From assembly GCF_014205255.1 (NCBI RefSeq), contig NZ_JACHNE010000001.1, positions 4,526,001 through 4,590,000 of the forward strand: a DNA stretch of 64,000 nucleotides. The letters are read 5' to 3'. The stretch comes from Streptomyces caelestis. Lineage in GTDB: Bacteria; Actinomycetota; Actinomycetes; Streptomycetales; Streptomycetaceae. Under the pieces are notes generated by a model. It was not told where the DNA came from. It did no database searches and saw only the letters and a list, made by a program, of their open reading frames with translations. Below, piece after piece: positions 46,464-55,331 of this stretch (positions are counted from its first letter, which is position 1; every line of letters starts with the position of its first letter). Both the position numbers and the translations under genes were made by a program.

Positions 46464-48278
46464 ATGACTGTTCCGGAAGGTAGGTCCCGCAAGGTGTCCG
46501 TTCCACGGCTGCGGATCCTCTGGTCGTTCGCCCGCCCGCACCGGCGCGCCCTGGCCCTGGCCCTCGTCCTCGCCCTCGTGGGGTCCGGTATGGGGCTGGC
46601 CACGCCGATGGTCACGAAGGGGGTGCTCGACGCGCTCGGCGGCTCCGGCTCGATGCGGTGGCCGATAGCGGCCCTGCTGTTGCTGCTGGTGGTCGGCAGC
46701 GCCGTCATGTACTGGCAGTGGACGCTGCTCGGCGCGCTGGGGGAGCGCGTGGTGCTCTCGGCCCGCGAGTCGATGGTGCGGCGCTTCCTACGGGCCACGG
46801 TGCCCGCCGTCACGCGGCGTCCGCCCGGCGAACTGGTCACCCGCGTCACCTCCGACACGGTCCTGCTGCACCAGGCCGCCACCGGCGCACCGGTCGGCCT
46901 CATCAACGCCGTGGTCATGCTCCTCGGGACGCTGGTCCTCATGGCCGTCCTCGACCTGGTGCTGCTGGGTGCGGTCGTGGCGGCCGTGGTGGTGGTCGGC
47001 GTCCTGTTCGGCGTCCTGATGCCCGGGATCGCCACCGCACAGCAGCGCGCCCAGGACCACCTGGGTCGGCTGGGCGGCAACCTGGAGGGCGCCCTGCGCG
47101 CGATCCGGACGGTGAAGGCCGGCCGGGCCGAGGACCGCACGGCCGAGCGCATCGTCGCCGACGCACGTACCTCCGCCGAGCACGGCATCCGCGCGGTCCG
47201 CCGTGAGGCCCTGGCCTGGACGATCTCGGCGGCCGGCATCCAGCTCGCGATCATCCTGGTCCTGGGGGTGGGCGCCTGGCGGGTCTCCGAGGGAGCGCTG
47301 GAGGTCTCCAGCCTCATCGCGTTCCTGCTCTACTCGTTCGGGCTGATGGACCCGATCAGCGAGCTCAGCCAGAACGTCACCGCGCTCCAGTCGGGGATCG
47401 CCGCGGCGGAACGGATCCGGGAGACCGACGATCTCCAGACGGAGCAGACGGAGCAGACGGAGCAGACGGAGCAGACGGAGCAGGCGGAGCGGTTCGTGCG
47501 GGACGTCCCCGAGCGCGAGGCCCCTCTGCCGGACACGCCCGTGCTGGAACTGCGGGACGTCACCGCGGCCTACGGCCCCGACGCCGAACCGGCGGTGCGC
47601 GGCGTCGGGCTGGTGATCCCCCGGCGCGGGCACACCGCGATCGTCGGGCCCTCGGGCACGGGCAAGACGACCCTGTTCTCCCTGGTGCTGCGTTTCCTGG
47701 AGCCGACCGGAGGCGAACTGCTCCTGGACGGCCGCCCGTACCGCGACCTCACGCACGACGAGATCCGCTCGCGCCTGGCGTACGTCGAGCAGGACACCCC
47801 GATCGTGCCCGGGACGATCCGCGACAACCTGCTGCTCGCCCGCCCCGACGCGACGGAGGCGGAACTGCTCCGGGTCCTGCGCGAGGTGCGGCTGGCCGAG
47901 AAGATCGACGCCCTGGACGAGGGACTCGACACGCCCCTGTCCGGTACGGCCGTCTCGGGCGGCGAGCGGCAGCGCATCGCGCTGGCCCGGGCCCTGTTGC
48001 GCACCCCGGACGTGCTGCTCCTGGACGAGGCGACGGCCCAGCTCGACGGGCTGACCGAGGCCGCCGTCCAGGAGTGTGTCCGCGGCCGGGCGGCTTCCGG
48101 GGCGGTCGTGACCATCGCGCACCGGCTGTCCAACGTGATCGACGCGGACACCATCGTGGTGATGGAGGCGGGGCGGGTCCGCGCCCGGGGCAGCCACGAC
48201 GAACTGCTCGCCACGGACGCGCTGTACCGGGAGCTGGTGGAGGCCCTGCGGATCGCGGCGGACGCGCGGGCGGTGTGA
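46464..48278 (+). CDS. ABC half-transporter (type IV exporter)
   Basis: A 604-residue fused membrane and ATPase subunit. Six helices occupy residues 20-300 (RILWSFARPHRR, GLATPMVTKGVLDAL). The ATPase at 355-590 has Walker A GPSGTGKT, the signature VSGGERQRIAL, Walker B VLLLDEAT and the H-loop IAHRLS. A linker of six TEQ repeats joins the two. It would work as a homodimer to export lipids, peptides or drugs. A divergent TetR gene suggests induction by the exported compound. Confidence 0.92.
   Translation: MTVPEGRSRKVSVPRLRILWSFARPHRRALALALVLALVGSGMGLATPMVTKGVLDALGGSGSMRWPIAALLLLLVVGSAVMYWQWTLLGALGERVVLSARESMVRRFLRATVPAVTRRPPGELVTRVTSDTVLLHQAATGAPVGLINAVVMLLGTLVLMAVLDLVLLGAVVAAVVVVGVLFGVLMPGIATAQQRAQDHLGRLGGNLEGALRAIRTVKAGRAEDRTAERIVADARTSAEHGIRAVRREALAWTISAAGIQLAIILVLGVGAWRVSEGALEVSSLIAFLLYSFGLMDPISELSQNVTALQSGIAAAERIRETDDLQTEQTEQTEQTEQTEQAERFVRDVPEREAPLPDTPVLELRDVTAAYGPDAEPAVRGVGLVIPRRGHTAIVGPSGTGKTTLFSLVLRFLEPTGGELLLDGRPYRDLTHDEIRSRLAYVEQDTPIVPGTIRDNLLLARPDATEAELLRVLREVRLAEKIDALDEGLDTPLSGTAVSGGERQRIALARALLRTPDVLLLDEATAQLDGLTEAAVQECVRGRAASGAVVTIAHRLSNVIDADTIVVMEAGRVRARGSHDELLATDALYRELVEALRIAADARAV
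47437..47490. repeat. 9-bp tandem repeat in the ABC exporter linker
   Basis: Six head-to-tail copies of AGACGGAGC (the last is AGGCGGAGC) encode TEQ repeats between the membrane and ATPase domains. The unit keeps frame, so linker length can vary by slippage. Confidence 0.9.
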
Positions 48279-48431
48279 CGAGGGACGTACGGCGAACTCC
48301 GGGTCCGGGTTCGGTGGTCCGGGTCCGCCATTCGGCCGAGCCAGTGGCTCGCGTGGTCGCGAACGGTGGCCGTTCGGCCGAGGTGGCGGGACCGGTCCCG
48401 GCAGGAGATTGAGGGTCGGTCCTCGAACCCG

Positions 48432-48468
48432 TGACAGAGGTGAGGGCCCGTCCCTCCTCACTGTCACA
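48432..48468. promoter_or_regulatory. Imperfect hairpin abutting a ribosome binding site
   Basis: GTGACAG and CTGTCAC pair around GAGG/CCTC-rich arms with small internal loops. The 3' arm touches the AGGAG of the following gene. The rest of 48279-48479 has no gene that I can support. Confidence 0.4.
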
Positions 48469-48479
48469 GGAGTCCGGCC

Positions 48480-50054
48480 ATGGCCCTTCAGTTCCAGTCC
48501 GCGTCGAGCGCGCCGGCGGCCCCCGCCCCGCGCGCGCTCCGTCACCGGGACGGCCTGCGACGGACCCCCCGCGGAGCGCGCTGGGACGGCCTCTACTGGG
48601 CCGGATCGGCGGGGTTCGCGCTCGCGCTGGCCGCGGTGACGACGCTGCCCGCCCACCGGGTGTGGGGCGGGTGCGCGGCCGTCGGCTACGCGGCGGCGGC
48701 CGTCCTCGCCGGCCGCGGCCCGTACGCCTGGGGCCGGGCGAGCGCGCTCGCGGCGGTCGCGGGCTCGGTGCTGCTGCCGCTGGCGGTGCTGATGGTGCTG
48801 GGCACGGCCCAGCCCGAGGTCGGCGTCGTCGAGCACTCCGGCGACCTGCTGCTCGCCACCGGCAGCCCCTACGCCCCGCATCCGTCGCTCGTGGACGACT
48901 TCAACCCGTACCTGTCCGGCATGTCCCTCCTCGGCCTCCCCCACGCCCTGCTGGGCGACACCCCGCTCACGGACGCCCGGTTGTGGTTCGCTGCGGTGTT
49001 CCTGGGCGCGCTGGCTGTGGCGGCCCGTGCTGGGGGTGGCTGGGGGCGCGGGGGTTCGGGGGGCTTGGCGACGGCGGGGCTGCCGGTCGCCCGGCGTGGT
49101 CGCGGGGGTGTCGCCGGTGCCCGTACGGGCCGGGAAATCCCGGCGGAGTCAGCGCCGCTGGTCGCCCGATGTGGGCGCGGGGTTGTCGCTGTAGTCCGCC
49201 GGGGCTGGGCAGTTGTGGCCGGGCCGGCACGGCTGCCGGTCGCCCGGCGTGGTCGCGGGGGTGTCGCCGGTGCCCGCAGGTGCCCGGAGGGCTTGGCCGC
49301 GCCCGCGCTGCCGGCCGCACGTCGGAGCCGCGGGGCCCTTGCCGCCGCACGTACGATGTCGGCCGTCCCGGCCAACCCGGCGCTGTTGCTGGCCAGTTGT
49401 CCGGCCGTCGCTCTGGCGTTGGCGGTGGGTGGGGTGGATCTGCCGGTGATCGGGCTGATGTGTCTCGGGCTGGCTCTGGCGGGGCGGCGTGGTGGGGCCG
49501 TGGGCTCGGGGGCGGCGATGGGGGCCGCGGCGGCGTTGAAGTGGACCGCCTGGCCGTTGCTGCCCGTCGCGCTGGTGCTGATCGCGGTGACGGCGGGGCG
49601 CCGGGCCGCCGTGCGGGCCGCGGCGACGGCCCTGGCGGTGGCGGCGGCCGGCGTCGTGCCGTTCGCCCTCGTCGATCCGCACGCGTTCGTCGAGCACGTG
49701 GTGCTGTTCCCGCTCGGCGCGGCCGGCGCCGGATCGCCGGCGACCAGTCCGCTGCCCGGTCACCTGCTCGCCACCCATGTGCCCGGGGGCCGCGCCATCG
49801 CCGTGGCGGCACTGGCGGCGACCGCCGTCGGGATGGCGGCCTGGCTCCTGGCCCGCCCGCCGCGCACGGTCGTCGCCGCGGCGGACCGCGTGGCGCTCGG
49901 ACTCGCTCTGGCCATGTGCCTGATGCCGGCCACGCGCTTCGGCTACCTCGTCTATCCGCTGGTGCTGGCCGTGTGGTTCCGCCGCGACCGGCCGGCACCT
50001 ACGGCGGGGCGCGCACCCTCACGAACCGAAGGAGACACCGGACATGCGGCATGA
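48480..50054 (+). CDS. GT87/DUF2029-like polytopic glycosyltransferase with repeat insertion
   Basis: A 524-residue integral membrane protein of the DUF2029/GT87 type, whose members are polyprenol-phosphate-mannose-dependent glycosyltransferases. Helix-rich flanks carry family-like loops (GDLLLATGSPYAPHPSLVDDFNPYLSG, split by charged residues; ATRFGYLVYPLVLAVWF). Residues about 195-300 are an Arg/Gly-rich block of four units around LPVARRGRGGVAGAR that replaces a normally short loop. ATG with AGGAG. It overlaps the next small gene by 11 bp. Confidence 0.75.
   Translation: MALQFQSASSAPAAPAPRALRHRDGLRRTPRGARWDGLYWAGSAGFALALAAVTTLPAHRVWGGCAAVGYAAAAVLAGRGPYAWGRASALAAVAGSVLLPLAVLMVLGTAQPEVGVVEHSGDLLLATGSPYAPHPSLVDDFNPYLSGMSLLGLPHALLGDTPLTDARLWFAAVFLGALAVAARAGGGWGRGGSGGLATAGLPVARRGRGGVAGARTGREIPAESAPLVARCGRGVVAVVRRGWAVVAGPARLPVARRGRGGVAGARRCPEGLAAPALPAARRSRGALAAARTMSAVPANPALLLASCPAVALALAVGGVDLPVIGLMCLGLALAGRRGGAVGSGAAMGAAAALKWTAWPLLPVALVLIAVTAGRRAAVRAAATALAVAAAGVVPFALVDPHAFVEHVVLFPLGAAGAGSPATSPLPGHLLATHVPGGRAIAVAALAATAVGMAAWLLARPPRTVVAAADRVALGLALAMCLMPATRFGYLVYPLVLAVWFRRDRPAPTAGRAPSRTEGDTGHAA
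49079..49354. repeat. Four-unit coding repeat (about 77 bp period)
   Basis: A 45-bp sequence at 49079-49123 recurs exactly at 49232-49276, 153 bp (51 codons) later. Two diverged copies lie between and after them (translated LVARCGRGVVAVVRR and LPAARRSRGALAAAR), giving four units in frame. Confidence 0.85.
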
Positions 50055-50247
50055 CACGGGAAGCCACAGCCCGCGAGCGCAGGCGAACAGGCACCTCACC
50101 CGGGTCGCCGCCCTGGCCGTGGCGGCGCTGTTCGGGGCCCAGCTCCTCGCCTCGTGCGACACGAGCGCGCTGACGGCCGACCGGCAGGTGAACTCGGTCG
50201 AGATCAACGGCGGTTGTGGACATTTCTGCCGCGGGTCGGCCGAATAA
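50044..50247 (+). CDS. Small lipoprotein
   Basis: A 67-residue protein, ATG with AAGGAG, overlapping the end of the GT87-like gene and so probably co-translated. A basic N-terminus is followed by a helix (VAALAVAALFGAQLLASC) with a lipobox cysteine at about residue 38. The mature peptide of about 30 residues contains two more cysteines in GGCGHFC. Unrecognised; possibly an accessory factor of the membrane enzyme. Confidence 0.6.
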   Translation: MRHDTGSHSPRAQANRHLTRVAALAVAALFGAQLLASCDTSALTADRQVNSVEINGGCGHFCRGSAE

Positions 50248-50334
50248 CGATCATCCCCTGGGTGGATGTAAGGCGCATCCGCTTCCCGTGACGATGACCC
50301 CGACCTTTTCGAACACCGAGGAAGGGGAAGGCCG

Positions 50335-51663
50335 TTGCGTATCGCCCGGCTTCTCGGAACCGTCCTGGGCACCACGTTGCTGACGACCACCGCCGTACTG
50401 ACCGCACCCGCTCACGCCGGCCCGGCCGCGCCGCCCGCGGGGCCCGTGGACAGCACGTCGCTCGACAGAACCGCCCTGCGCGACTCGCTGGACGCCATCC
50501 ACGAGGCGGGCATGTACGGCGTCTTCTCGTCCGTCAGGGACGGCGGCGAGCGGTGGACCGGCGCCTCCGGGGTCGCCGACGTGGAGACCGGACGCCCGGT
50601 CACCCCGGGCATGCGGCACCGGGTGGGCAGCATCAGCAAGACCTTCACCTCCGTCGCCCTGCTCCAGCAGGTGGAGCGCGGCCGCGTCCGGCTCGACGCA
50701 CCCATCGGCGACTACCTCCCCGACCTCATACCCGGGGAGCGCGGCCGGCGGATCACCGTCCGTATGCTCCTGAACCACACCAGCCATATCGGCGACTACA
50801 TCGCGGGTGCCTTCCCTTCCCTCACCGAGGGCTCGACCGCCAGCCTCGACGAGGAGCGCTTCCGCTCCATCCGCCCCGGGGAACTCGTCCGGCTGGGCCT
50901 CGCGGCCCCCGCCACCGGACGCCCGGGCGAGCTGCCCGGCTCGTACTCCAACACCAACTACGTCATCGCCGGGCTGCTCCTGGAGAAGGTCACCGGCCAG
51001 GACGCCGAGAAGCACATCACCCGCAACGTCATCGACCGGGCCGGGCTGCGCCACACGTCGTTCCCGCGCACCCCGTACATCAAGGGCCCGCACCCGCGGA
51101 TGTACGAGTCGTTCTACGGCCTGATCGACCCGCCGCGCGACTACAGCGTCTACGACATGTCCTGGGCGTACACGGCGGGCGCGGTCGTCTCCACCACCGA
51201 CGACCTGAACCGCTTCTACCGCGCGCTGCTCGACGGGAAGCTGATCGGCAAGGCCTCCCTGGACGAGATGACGCGCACGGTCCCGGTGAGCGGCCTCGAT
51301 TACGGGCTCGGCATCTACTCGCTGGAACTGCCCGGCTGTGGCCGCTTCTGGGGCCACGACGGCGCGGTGTTCGGCGCCGGCATGACCGCGCTGTCCAGCC
51401 GGGACGGCAAGCGCCAGGTGGCGCTCGCGCAGAACCTGATGAAGTACCAGAGCGTCGACGACGACGGCGTCCCGCAGTCGCACGCGATCGACGACGCCCT
51501 CTACGGGCACGTCGTCCGCGCCCTCTGCCCGGCCGGCTCCGGGTCCGCTCCCGGGGCCGGTCTCGCGAGCCCGGACGCCCGTGGCGAGCTCAGCAAGCGG
51601 TTGCCCGGAATCGACCATTCTCAGTTGACCAAGAGCCTCAAGTTTGGTCAGCTGTCCCACTAG
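50335..51663 (+). CDS. Secreted serine hydrolase (beta-lactamase class C / DD-peptidase family)
   Basis: A 442-residue exported enzyme of the PF00144 family. TTG start at 50335 with GAAGGGGAAGG upstream; the signal peptide ends near AHAGPA. The catalytic tetrad motifs are SISK (S99-K102), YSN in LPGSYSNTNY near 203, and the third box as GHDG near 342 in place of KTG, as in DD-peptidase and esterase relatives. It probably cleaves D-Ala-D-Ala peptides or esters outside the cell rather than giving resistance. A hydrophilic tail of about 30 residues ends the protein. Confidence 0.88.
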   Translation: MRIARLLGTVLGTTLLTTTAVLTAPAHAGPAAPPAGPVDSTSLDRTALRDSLDAIHEAGMYGVFSSVRDGGERWTGASGVADVETGRPVTPGMRHRVGSISKTFTSVALLQQVERGRVRLDAPIGDYLPDLIPGERGRRITVRMLLNHTSHIGDYIAGAFPSLTEGSTASLDEERFRSIRPGELVRLGLAAPATGRPGELPGSYSNTNYVIAGLLLEKVTGQDAEKHITRNVIDRAGLRHTSFPRTPYIKGPHPRMYESFYGLIDPPRDYSVYDMSWAYTAGAVVSTTDDLNRFYRALLDGKLIGKASLDEMTRTVPVSGLDYGLGIYSLELPGCGRFWGHDGAVFGAGMTALSSRDGKRQVALAQNLMKYQSVDDDGVPQSHAIDDALYGHVVRALCPAGSGSAPGAGLASPDARGELSKRLPGIDHSQLTKSLKFGQLSH

Positions 51664-51736
51664 TTGTGTTCGATTCCGATCGAGCATGTCATGGCTCCCA
51701 GGGGGGGAGCTTGTGACGAGTGGGGGAGTTTCCTTG

Positions 51737-53629
51737 ATGCATCACCATTCCGTCGTGCGCCGCCGCGCCGGATTCCGGCGCGGCGCCGCCGTCCTGACCT
51801 TCGTGGCGCTGACCGCCGGCACCGCCCTGACGGGCGTACCGGCCGCCACGGCGGCCGGCAGCGCGGTCCTCGCCGGGAAGACCTGCACGCCGACGGAAGG
51901 CTTCTCCGGCTGCCGGCTGTTCGACCCGACGGGCGCCCGCGAGGAGTTCCAGGTCCCGGTCGGCGTCACGGCGCTGGACGTGCGGGCATGGGGCCAGGGC
52001 GGCGAGGGCACCCCCTCCTCCGGCGGCGGAGCGGGCGGCTACACCGCCGGCACGCTCCGCGTCACGCCCGGGGAGCGGCTGTCGCTCGCGGTCGGCGACC
52101 AGCGCTTCGGTGACGCGCTCGGCGGCGCGGGCGGCGGCAAGGACGCGGCGGCCGGTGGCAACAGCAGCGGCGTCCGCACCGGCGACGGCAAGCCGCTGCT
52201 CATCGCCGCCGGTGGCGGCGGCGGTGGGTACGGCAGCGCGGTGCCCGGCCAAGGCGGCCCCGGTGGCGGTGAGCGCGGCCAGGACGACACAGGGTCGGAG
52301 CGCGGCGGCAAGGGCGCGTCCGGTCCCACCGGCGGCGCGGGCGGCGGCAACGGCTCCTCCGGCGCCGACGCGTCCGGGAGCGGCAAGGGCGGTGCGGGCG
52401 GCTCCGGTTCGGGCGGCCAGGGCGGCGGCGGCGGCGCCGGCTACGCGGGCGGCGGCGGTGGCGGCGGCACGGACGACGCCCGGGGCGTGGTCGGCAGCGG
52501 CGCGGGCGGCAGCAGTTACGTCGACGCGGACCGGGTGAGCGGTGCTCGGCTGCTCAGCGGCGATCGCACGGTGGCCCCGGCCAGGACCGACCCCTTCTGG
52601 CGGGCCTCCGGCGAGCCGGTGCGCGGCGGCGTCGCCGAGGGCGGCGTCAACTCCGGCCCGGCCGGCCACGGGCGCATCGTGTTCCAGTGGAAGACCCCCG
52701 CGATCGCGGAGCTGACCCAGGCCTCCGGAGCCGGCCAGACCGTCCAGCCGGGCGGCGACGTGGACCCGGTGGCCGTGCTGGCCCGGGACAAGGCCGGCAA
52801 CCCGGTCGAGAACGCCTCCGTCACCTTCACGATCGAGGACCCGGACAAGCTGGGTGCCTCCTTCTCCGTCAAGGACGGCGCCGACACCACCAGGACGGCC
52901 GTGCCGACCGACGCGCGGGGCCGCGCCCAGTCCGCGCCGCTCCGCACGGGCAACGGCAAGGAGGGCGAGTTCACGGTCCGCGCCGAGGGCGACGGCACGT
53001 CGACGGTCTTCACCGTGAAGGTGAAGAAGTCGTCCTACGTCGTGGGCGTCGCGGGCGGTGACGACCAGCAGGCCGAACAGGGCAAGGACTTCGCGGAGGC
53101 CCTCCAGGCCCGCGTGGTCAGGTCGGGCACCGCGGCACCGGCCGGCACGGAGGTCGAGTTCCGGGTCGAGGACGACAGCGACGACGCCCCCCGCTTCGAG
53201 GACGGCGAGCAGGTCGTCCGCGTCAAGACCGACGACTCGGGCAAGGCCACGGCCCCGACCCTGACCGCCGGTGAGGGCACGGGCACGTACACGGTCGCCG
53301 CGTCGGTCGGCGACGCCGTGGCCCAGTTCGCGGTCGAGGTCGTCGCCGGTGACGGCACCGCCTCACCGTCCCCGAGCCCCACGACCGACCCGAGCGCCTC
53401 GGCGGACCCGAGCCCGTCGCCCAGCACGGGCACGTCCGGCACGACCGGCGGCACCGGCTCCTCGACCACGGGCGGCACGTCGACGAGCCTCGACACCGGC
53501 AGCCTCGCCTCGACCGGCGCCGGCGGCATCGGCCTCCTCCTCGCGGCAGCCGCGGCCCTGGCCATGGCGGGCTTCGCGGCGTTCCGCCTCGCCCCGCGCC
53601 TGAGGCTCCGCTCGCGCGACAACGCGTGA
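51737..53629 (+). CDS. LASTG-anchored glycine-rich surface protein
   Basis: A 630-residue surface protein. ATG 51737 has GGGGGAG at 9 nt; GTG 51713 is an alternative. After the signal peptide (AVLTFVALTAGTALTGVPAATA) come a jelly-roll/glycine-rich domain at 35-300 with long runs of Gly/Ser/Ala, two invasin-like Ig domains at about 310-530 (PVAVLARDKAGNPVENASVTF), a Ser/Pro/Thr stalk, and LASTG plus a membrane helix and RLRLRSRD. LAxTG is the class E sortase signal. The glycine-rich region resembles the PF21722-type coat domains. Likely a wall-linked adhesin. Confidence 0.85.
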   Translation: MHHHSVVRRRAGFRRGAAVLTFVALTAGTALTGVPAATAAGSAVLAGKTCTPTEGFSGCRLFDPTGAREEFQVPVGVTALDVRAWGQGGEGTPSSGGGAGGYTAGTLRVTPGERLSLAVGDQRFGDALGGAGGGKDAAAGGNSSGVRTGDGKPLLIAAGGGGGGYGSAVPGQGGPGGGERGQDDTGSERGGKGASGPTGGAGGGNGSSGADASGSGKGGAGGSGSGGQGGGGGAGYAGGGGGGGTDDARGVVGSGAGGSSYVDADRVSGARLLSGDRTVAPARTDPFWRASGEPVRGGVAEGGVNSGPAGHGRIVFQWKTPAIAELTQASGAGQTVQPGGDVDPVAVLARDKAGNPVENASVTFTIEDPDKLGASFSVKDGADTTRTAVPTDARGRAQSAPLRTGNGKEGEFTVRAEGDGTSTVFTVKVKKSSYVVGVAGGDDQQAEQGKDFAEALQARVVRSGTAAPAGTEVEFRVEDDSDDAPRFEDGEQVVRVKTDDSGKATAPTLTAGEGTGTYTVAASVGDAVAQFAVEVVAGDGTASPSPSPTTDPSASADPSPSPSTGTSGTTGGTGSSTTGGTSTSLDTGSLASTGAGGIGLLLAAAAALAMAGFAAFRLAPRLRLRSRDNA

Positions 53630-53656
53630 GGCAGCGGCACGGCGCCTGACACCACC

Positions 53657-53694
53657 GCGACTGCCCGTACCCGTCACGGGGTGCGGGCAGTCGC
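53657..53694 (+). terminator. Terminator of the glycine-rich surface gene
   Basis: An 11-bp perfect stem (GCGACTGCCCG with CGGGCAGTCGC), extended by four or five weaker pairs, lies 27 bp after the stop and is followed by TTTC. Confidence 0.75.
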
Positions 53695-53832
53695 CGTTTC
53701 GGCCGCCGGAGAAGCGGGTGGTGAGAGTGGGGCGCGTTGTGCGGAACCTTTGCCGGGGGGTCGGGCGTTGGGTCAGTGAGCGCGCGGGAGCGGGTTCGCG
53801 AGATGACTTCCGACGAATACCGAGGTGACGCA

Positions 53833-54381
53833 ATGGCAGTCTGGGACAAGCTCAAGGACCAGGCCAAGGCTCTCCAGCAGACTCAGGGCGGGCGCGGTGC
53901 CACCGGCGGGCACAGCGGGGGGACGAGGTCCGGCGGTGGCAGCAAGGCCCAGCTGATCGGTGTGCTGAAGACGCAGCTCGGCTCGCTGAAGACCGAGTTG
54001 AAGAGCGGTGCGTACCGGGACGCGAGCATGGCGGTGTGCGCGCTGGTCGCGGCGGCCGACGGGCAGGTGGACCCGGCCGAGCGGCAGCAGGTCGAGTCGA
54101 TGATCCTCAGCAACGACGTGCTCCAGAACTTCCCGCCGGAGCAGCTGCGCCAGCGTTTCAACAAGCATGTCGACCAGCTGACGATGAACTTCCAGCACGG
54201 CAAGGCCGAGGCCATGCAGGAGATCGCCAAGGCCGCCAAGAAGCCCACCGAGGCCCGGGCCGTGATCCAGACCGGCATGGTCATCGCCGGTGCCGACGGC
54301 CACTTCTCCCAGGCCGAGGCGACGGTCCTGCGCGAGGCCTGCGCGGCGCTGGGGCTGTCTCCGGCCGAGTTCCAGCTCTAG
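53833..54381 (+). CDS. terB: TerB family tellurite-resistance-type protein
   Basis: A 182-residue protein. After MAVWDKLKDQAKALQQ and a Gly-rich linker, residues 45-182 are the helical TerB domain (MAVCALVAAADGQVDPAERQQV, NFQHGKAEAMQEIAKA, MVIAGADGHFSQAEATVLREACAALGLSPAEF). The two DG-D-E motifs are the metal-coordinating residues of the family. ATG 53833 is preceded by GAGGTG. TerB belongs to stress-response ter systems with TerC, TerD and vWA proteins, but no other ter gene is adjacent. Gene symbol assigned by family only. Confidence 0.88.
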   Translation: MAVWDKLKDQAKALQQTQGGRGATGGHSGGTRSGGGSKAQLIGVLKTQLGSLKTELKSGAYRDASMAVCALVAAADGQVDPAERQQVESMILSNDVLQNFPPEQLRQRFNKHVDQLTMNFQHGKAEAMQEIAKAAKKPTEARAVIQTGMVIAGADGHFSQAEATVLREACAALGLSPAEFQL

Positions 54382-54406
54382 TCCCAGCTCTGATTCCCAG
54401 CTTTGA

Positions 54407-55312
54407 TCAGCGGCCCGGACCGGCCCCTCGCGGGGCCGCCTGGGAAGCGCGCAGGGCGTCCACCGCCAGGCGGGCCGCCGTGCCGATGACCGCGTCGGCG
54501 GCGGGCTGAAGCGCGGAGGTGCGGGCGGTGCGCGTGAAGACGGCGACGGCGTAGCGGCCCCCGTCGGGGTACTCGACGACGCCGACCTCGTTGCGCACGG
54601 TCGGCAGACTCCCCGTCTTGCCCGCCACGTGGACGTCGTCGAAGGGAAACCCGGACGCCAGCCGGTGCGGCCACACCTGCAGTCCGAGGACCCGCCGCAT
54701 GGCCGCGCCGTGCTCGGGCGGGCACGCCTCGTCGCGCCAGACGGCGGCGAGCAGCCGCGTCATGTCGCGCGGGGTGCTGCGGTTGGTCCGGGCCGGGTCG
54801 AGCGCCCGCAGCCGGGCGACGACGTGCGGGTCGGCCAGCGACCGCGCGCCGCCGGGACCGGCGTCCTCCTTGATGGTGGCGAGGAGTTCGCCGAAGGTGT
54901 GGACGGCGTACGTGCGGCTGAGGCCGAGGCGGGCCGTGGTGCGGTTGACGGCGTCGAGACCGACGCGGGCCAGCAGCAGGTCGGCGGCGGCGTTGTCGCT
55001 GACGGACATCATCAGATAGGCGAGGTCCCGCAGCGACAGCCGGGCGCCGTCGAGCATGGCGGCGAGTCCCGTCGGGCCGGCGGTGCGGCCCTCCGGCGGG
55101 CACGCGACCTGCTCGGTGAGGTCCAGGATCCCCGCCGCGGCCTGCTCGTGGAGCGTGACGAGCAGACAGAGCTTGTGGACGCTGGCCGTGCAGACAGGCT
55201 GGTCCGCCCCGGCGTCGAGCTGCGCGCCGCTGTCGATGTCGAGGGCGTGCAGCCGGCCGGTGACCCCGGCGTCGGCGAAGGCCGCGCGGATGCGGGCGAG
55301 GGCGTCGGTCAC
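54407..55312 (-). CDS. Cytoplasmic class A beta-lactamase-fold serine hydrolase
   Basis: A 301-residue protein with all three class A boxes: SVHK (S44-K47), SDN (105-107) and KTG (232-234). There is no signal peptide, and the GTG at 55312 follows GAAGGAA at proper spacing, so it is probably intracellular and not a classical beta-lactamase. A clear Glu166 equivalent is not seen; the omega-loop region (SLADPHVVARLRALDP) is unlike known enzymes. Its upstream flank is a decayed TnpB element. Enzymatic role unknown. Confidence 0.8.
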   Translation of the reverse strand: MTDALARIRAAFADAGVTGRLHALDIDSGAQLDAGADQPVCTASVHKLCLLVTLHEQAAAGILDLTEQVACPPEGRTAGPTGLAAMLDGARLSLRDLAYLMMSVSDNAAADLLLARVGLDAVNRTTARLGLSRTYAVHTFGELLATIKEDAGPGGARSLADPHVVARLRALDPARTNRSTPRDMTRLLAAVWRDEACPPEHGAAMRRVLGLQVWPHRLASGFPFDDVHVAGKTGSLPTVRNEVGVVEYPDGGRYAVAVFTRTARTSALQPAADAVIGTAARLAVDALRASQAAPRGAGPGR

Positions 55313-55331
55313 CGGATTTCCTTCGAGGACG

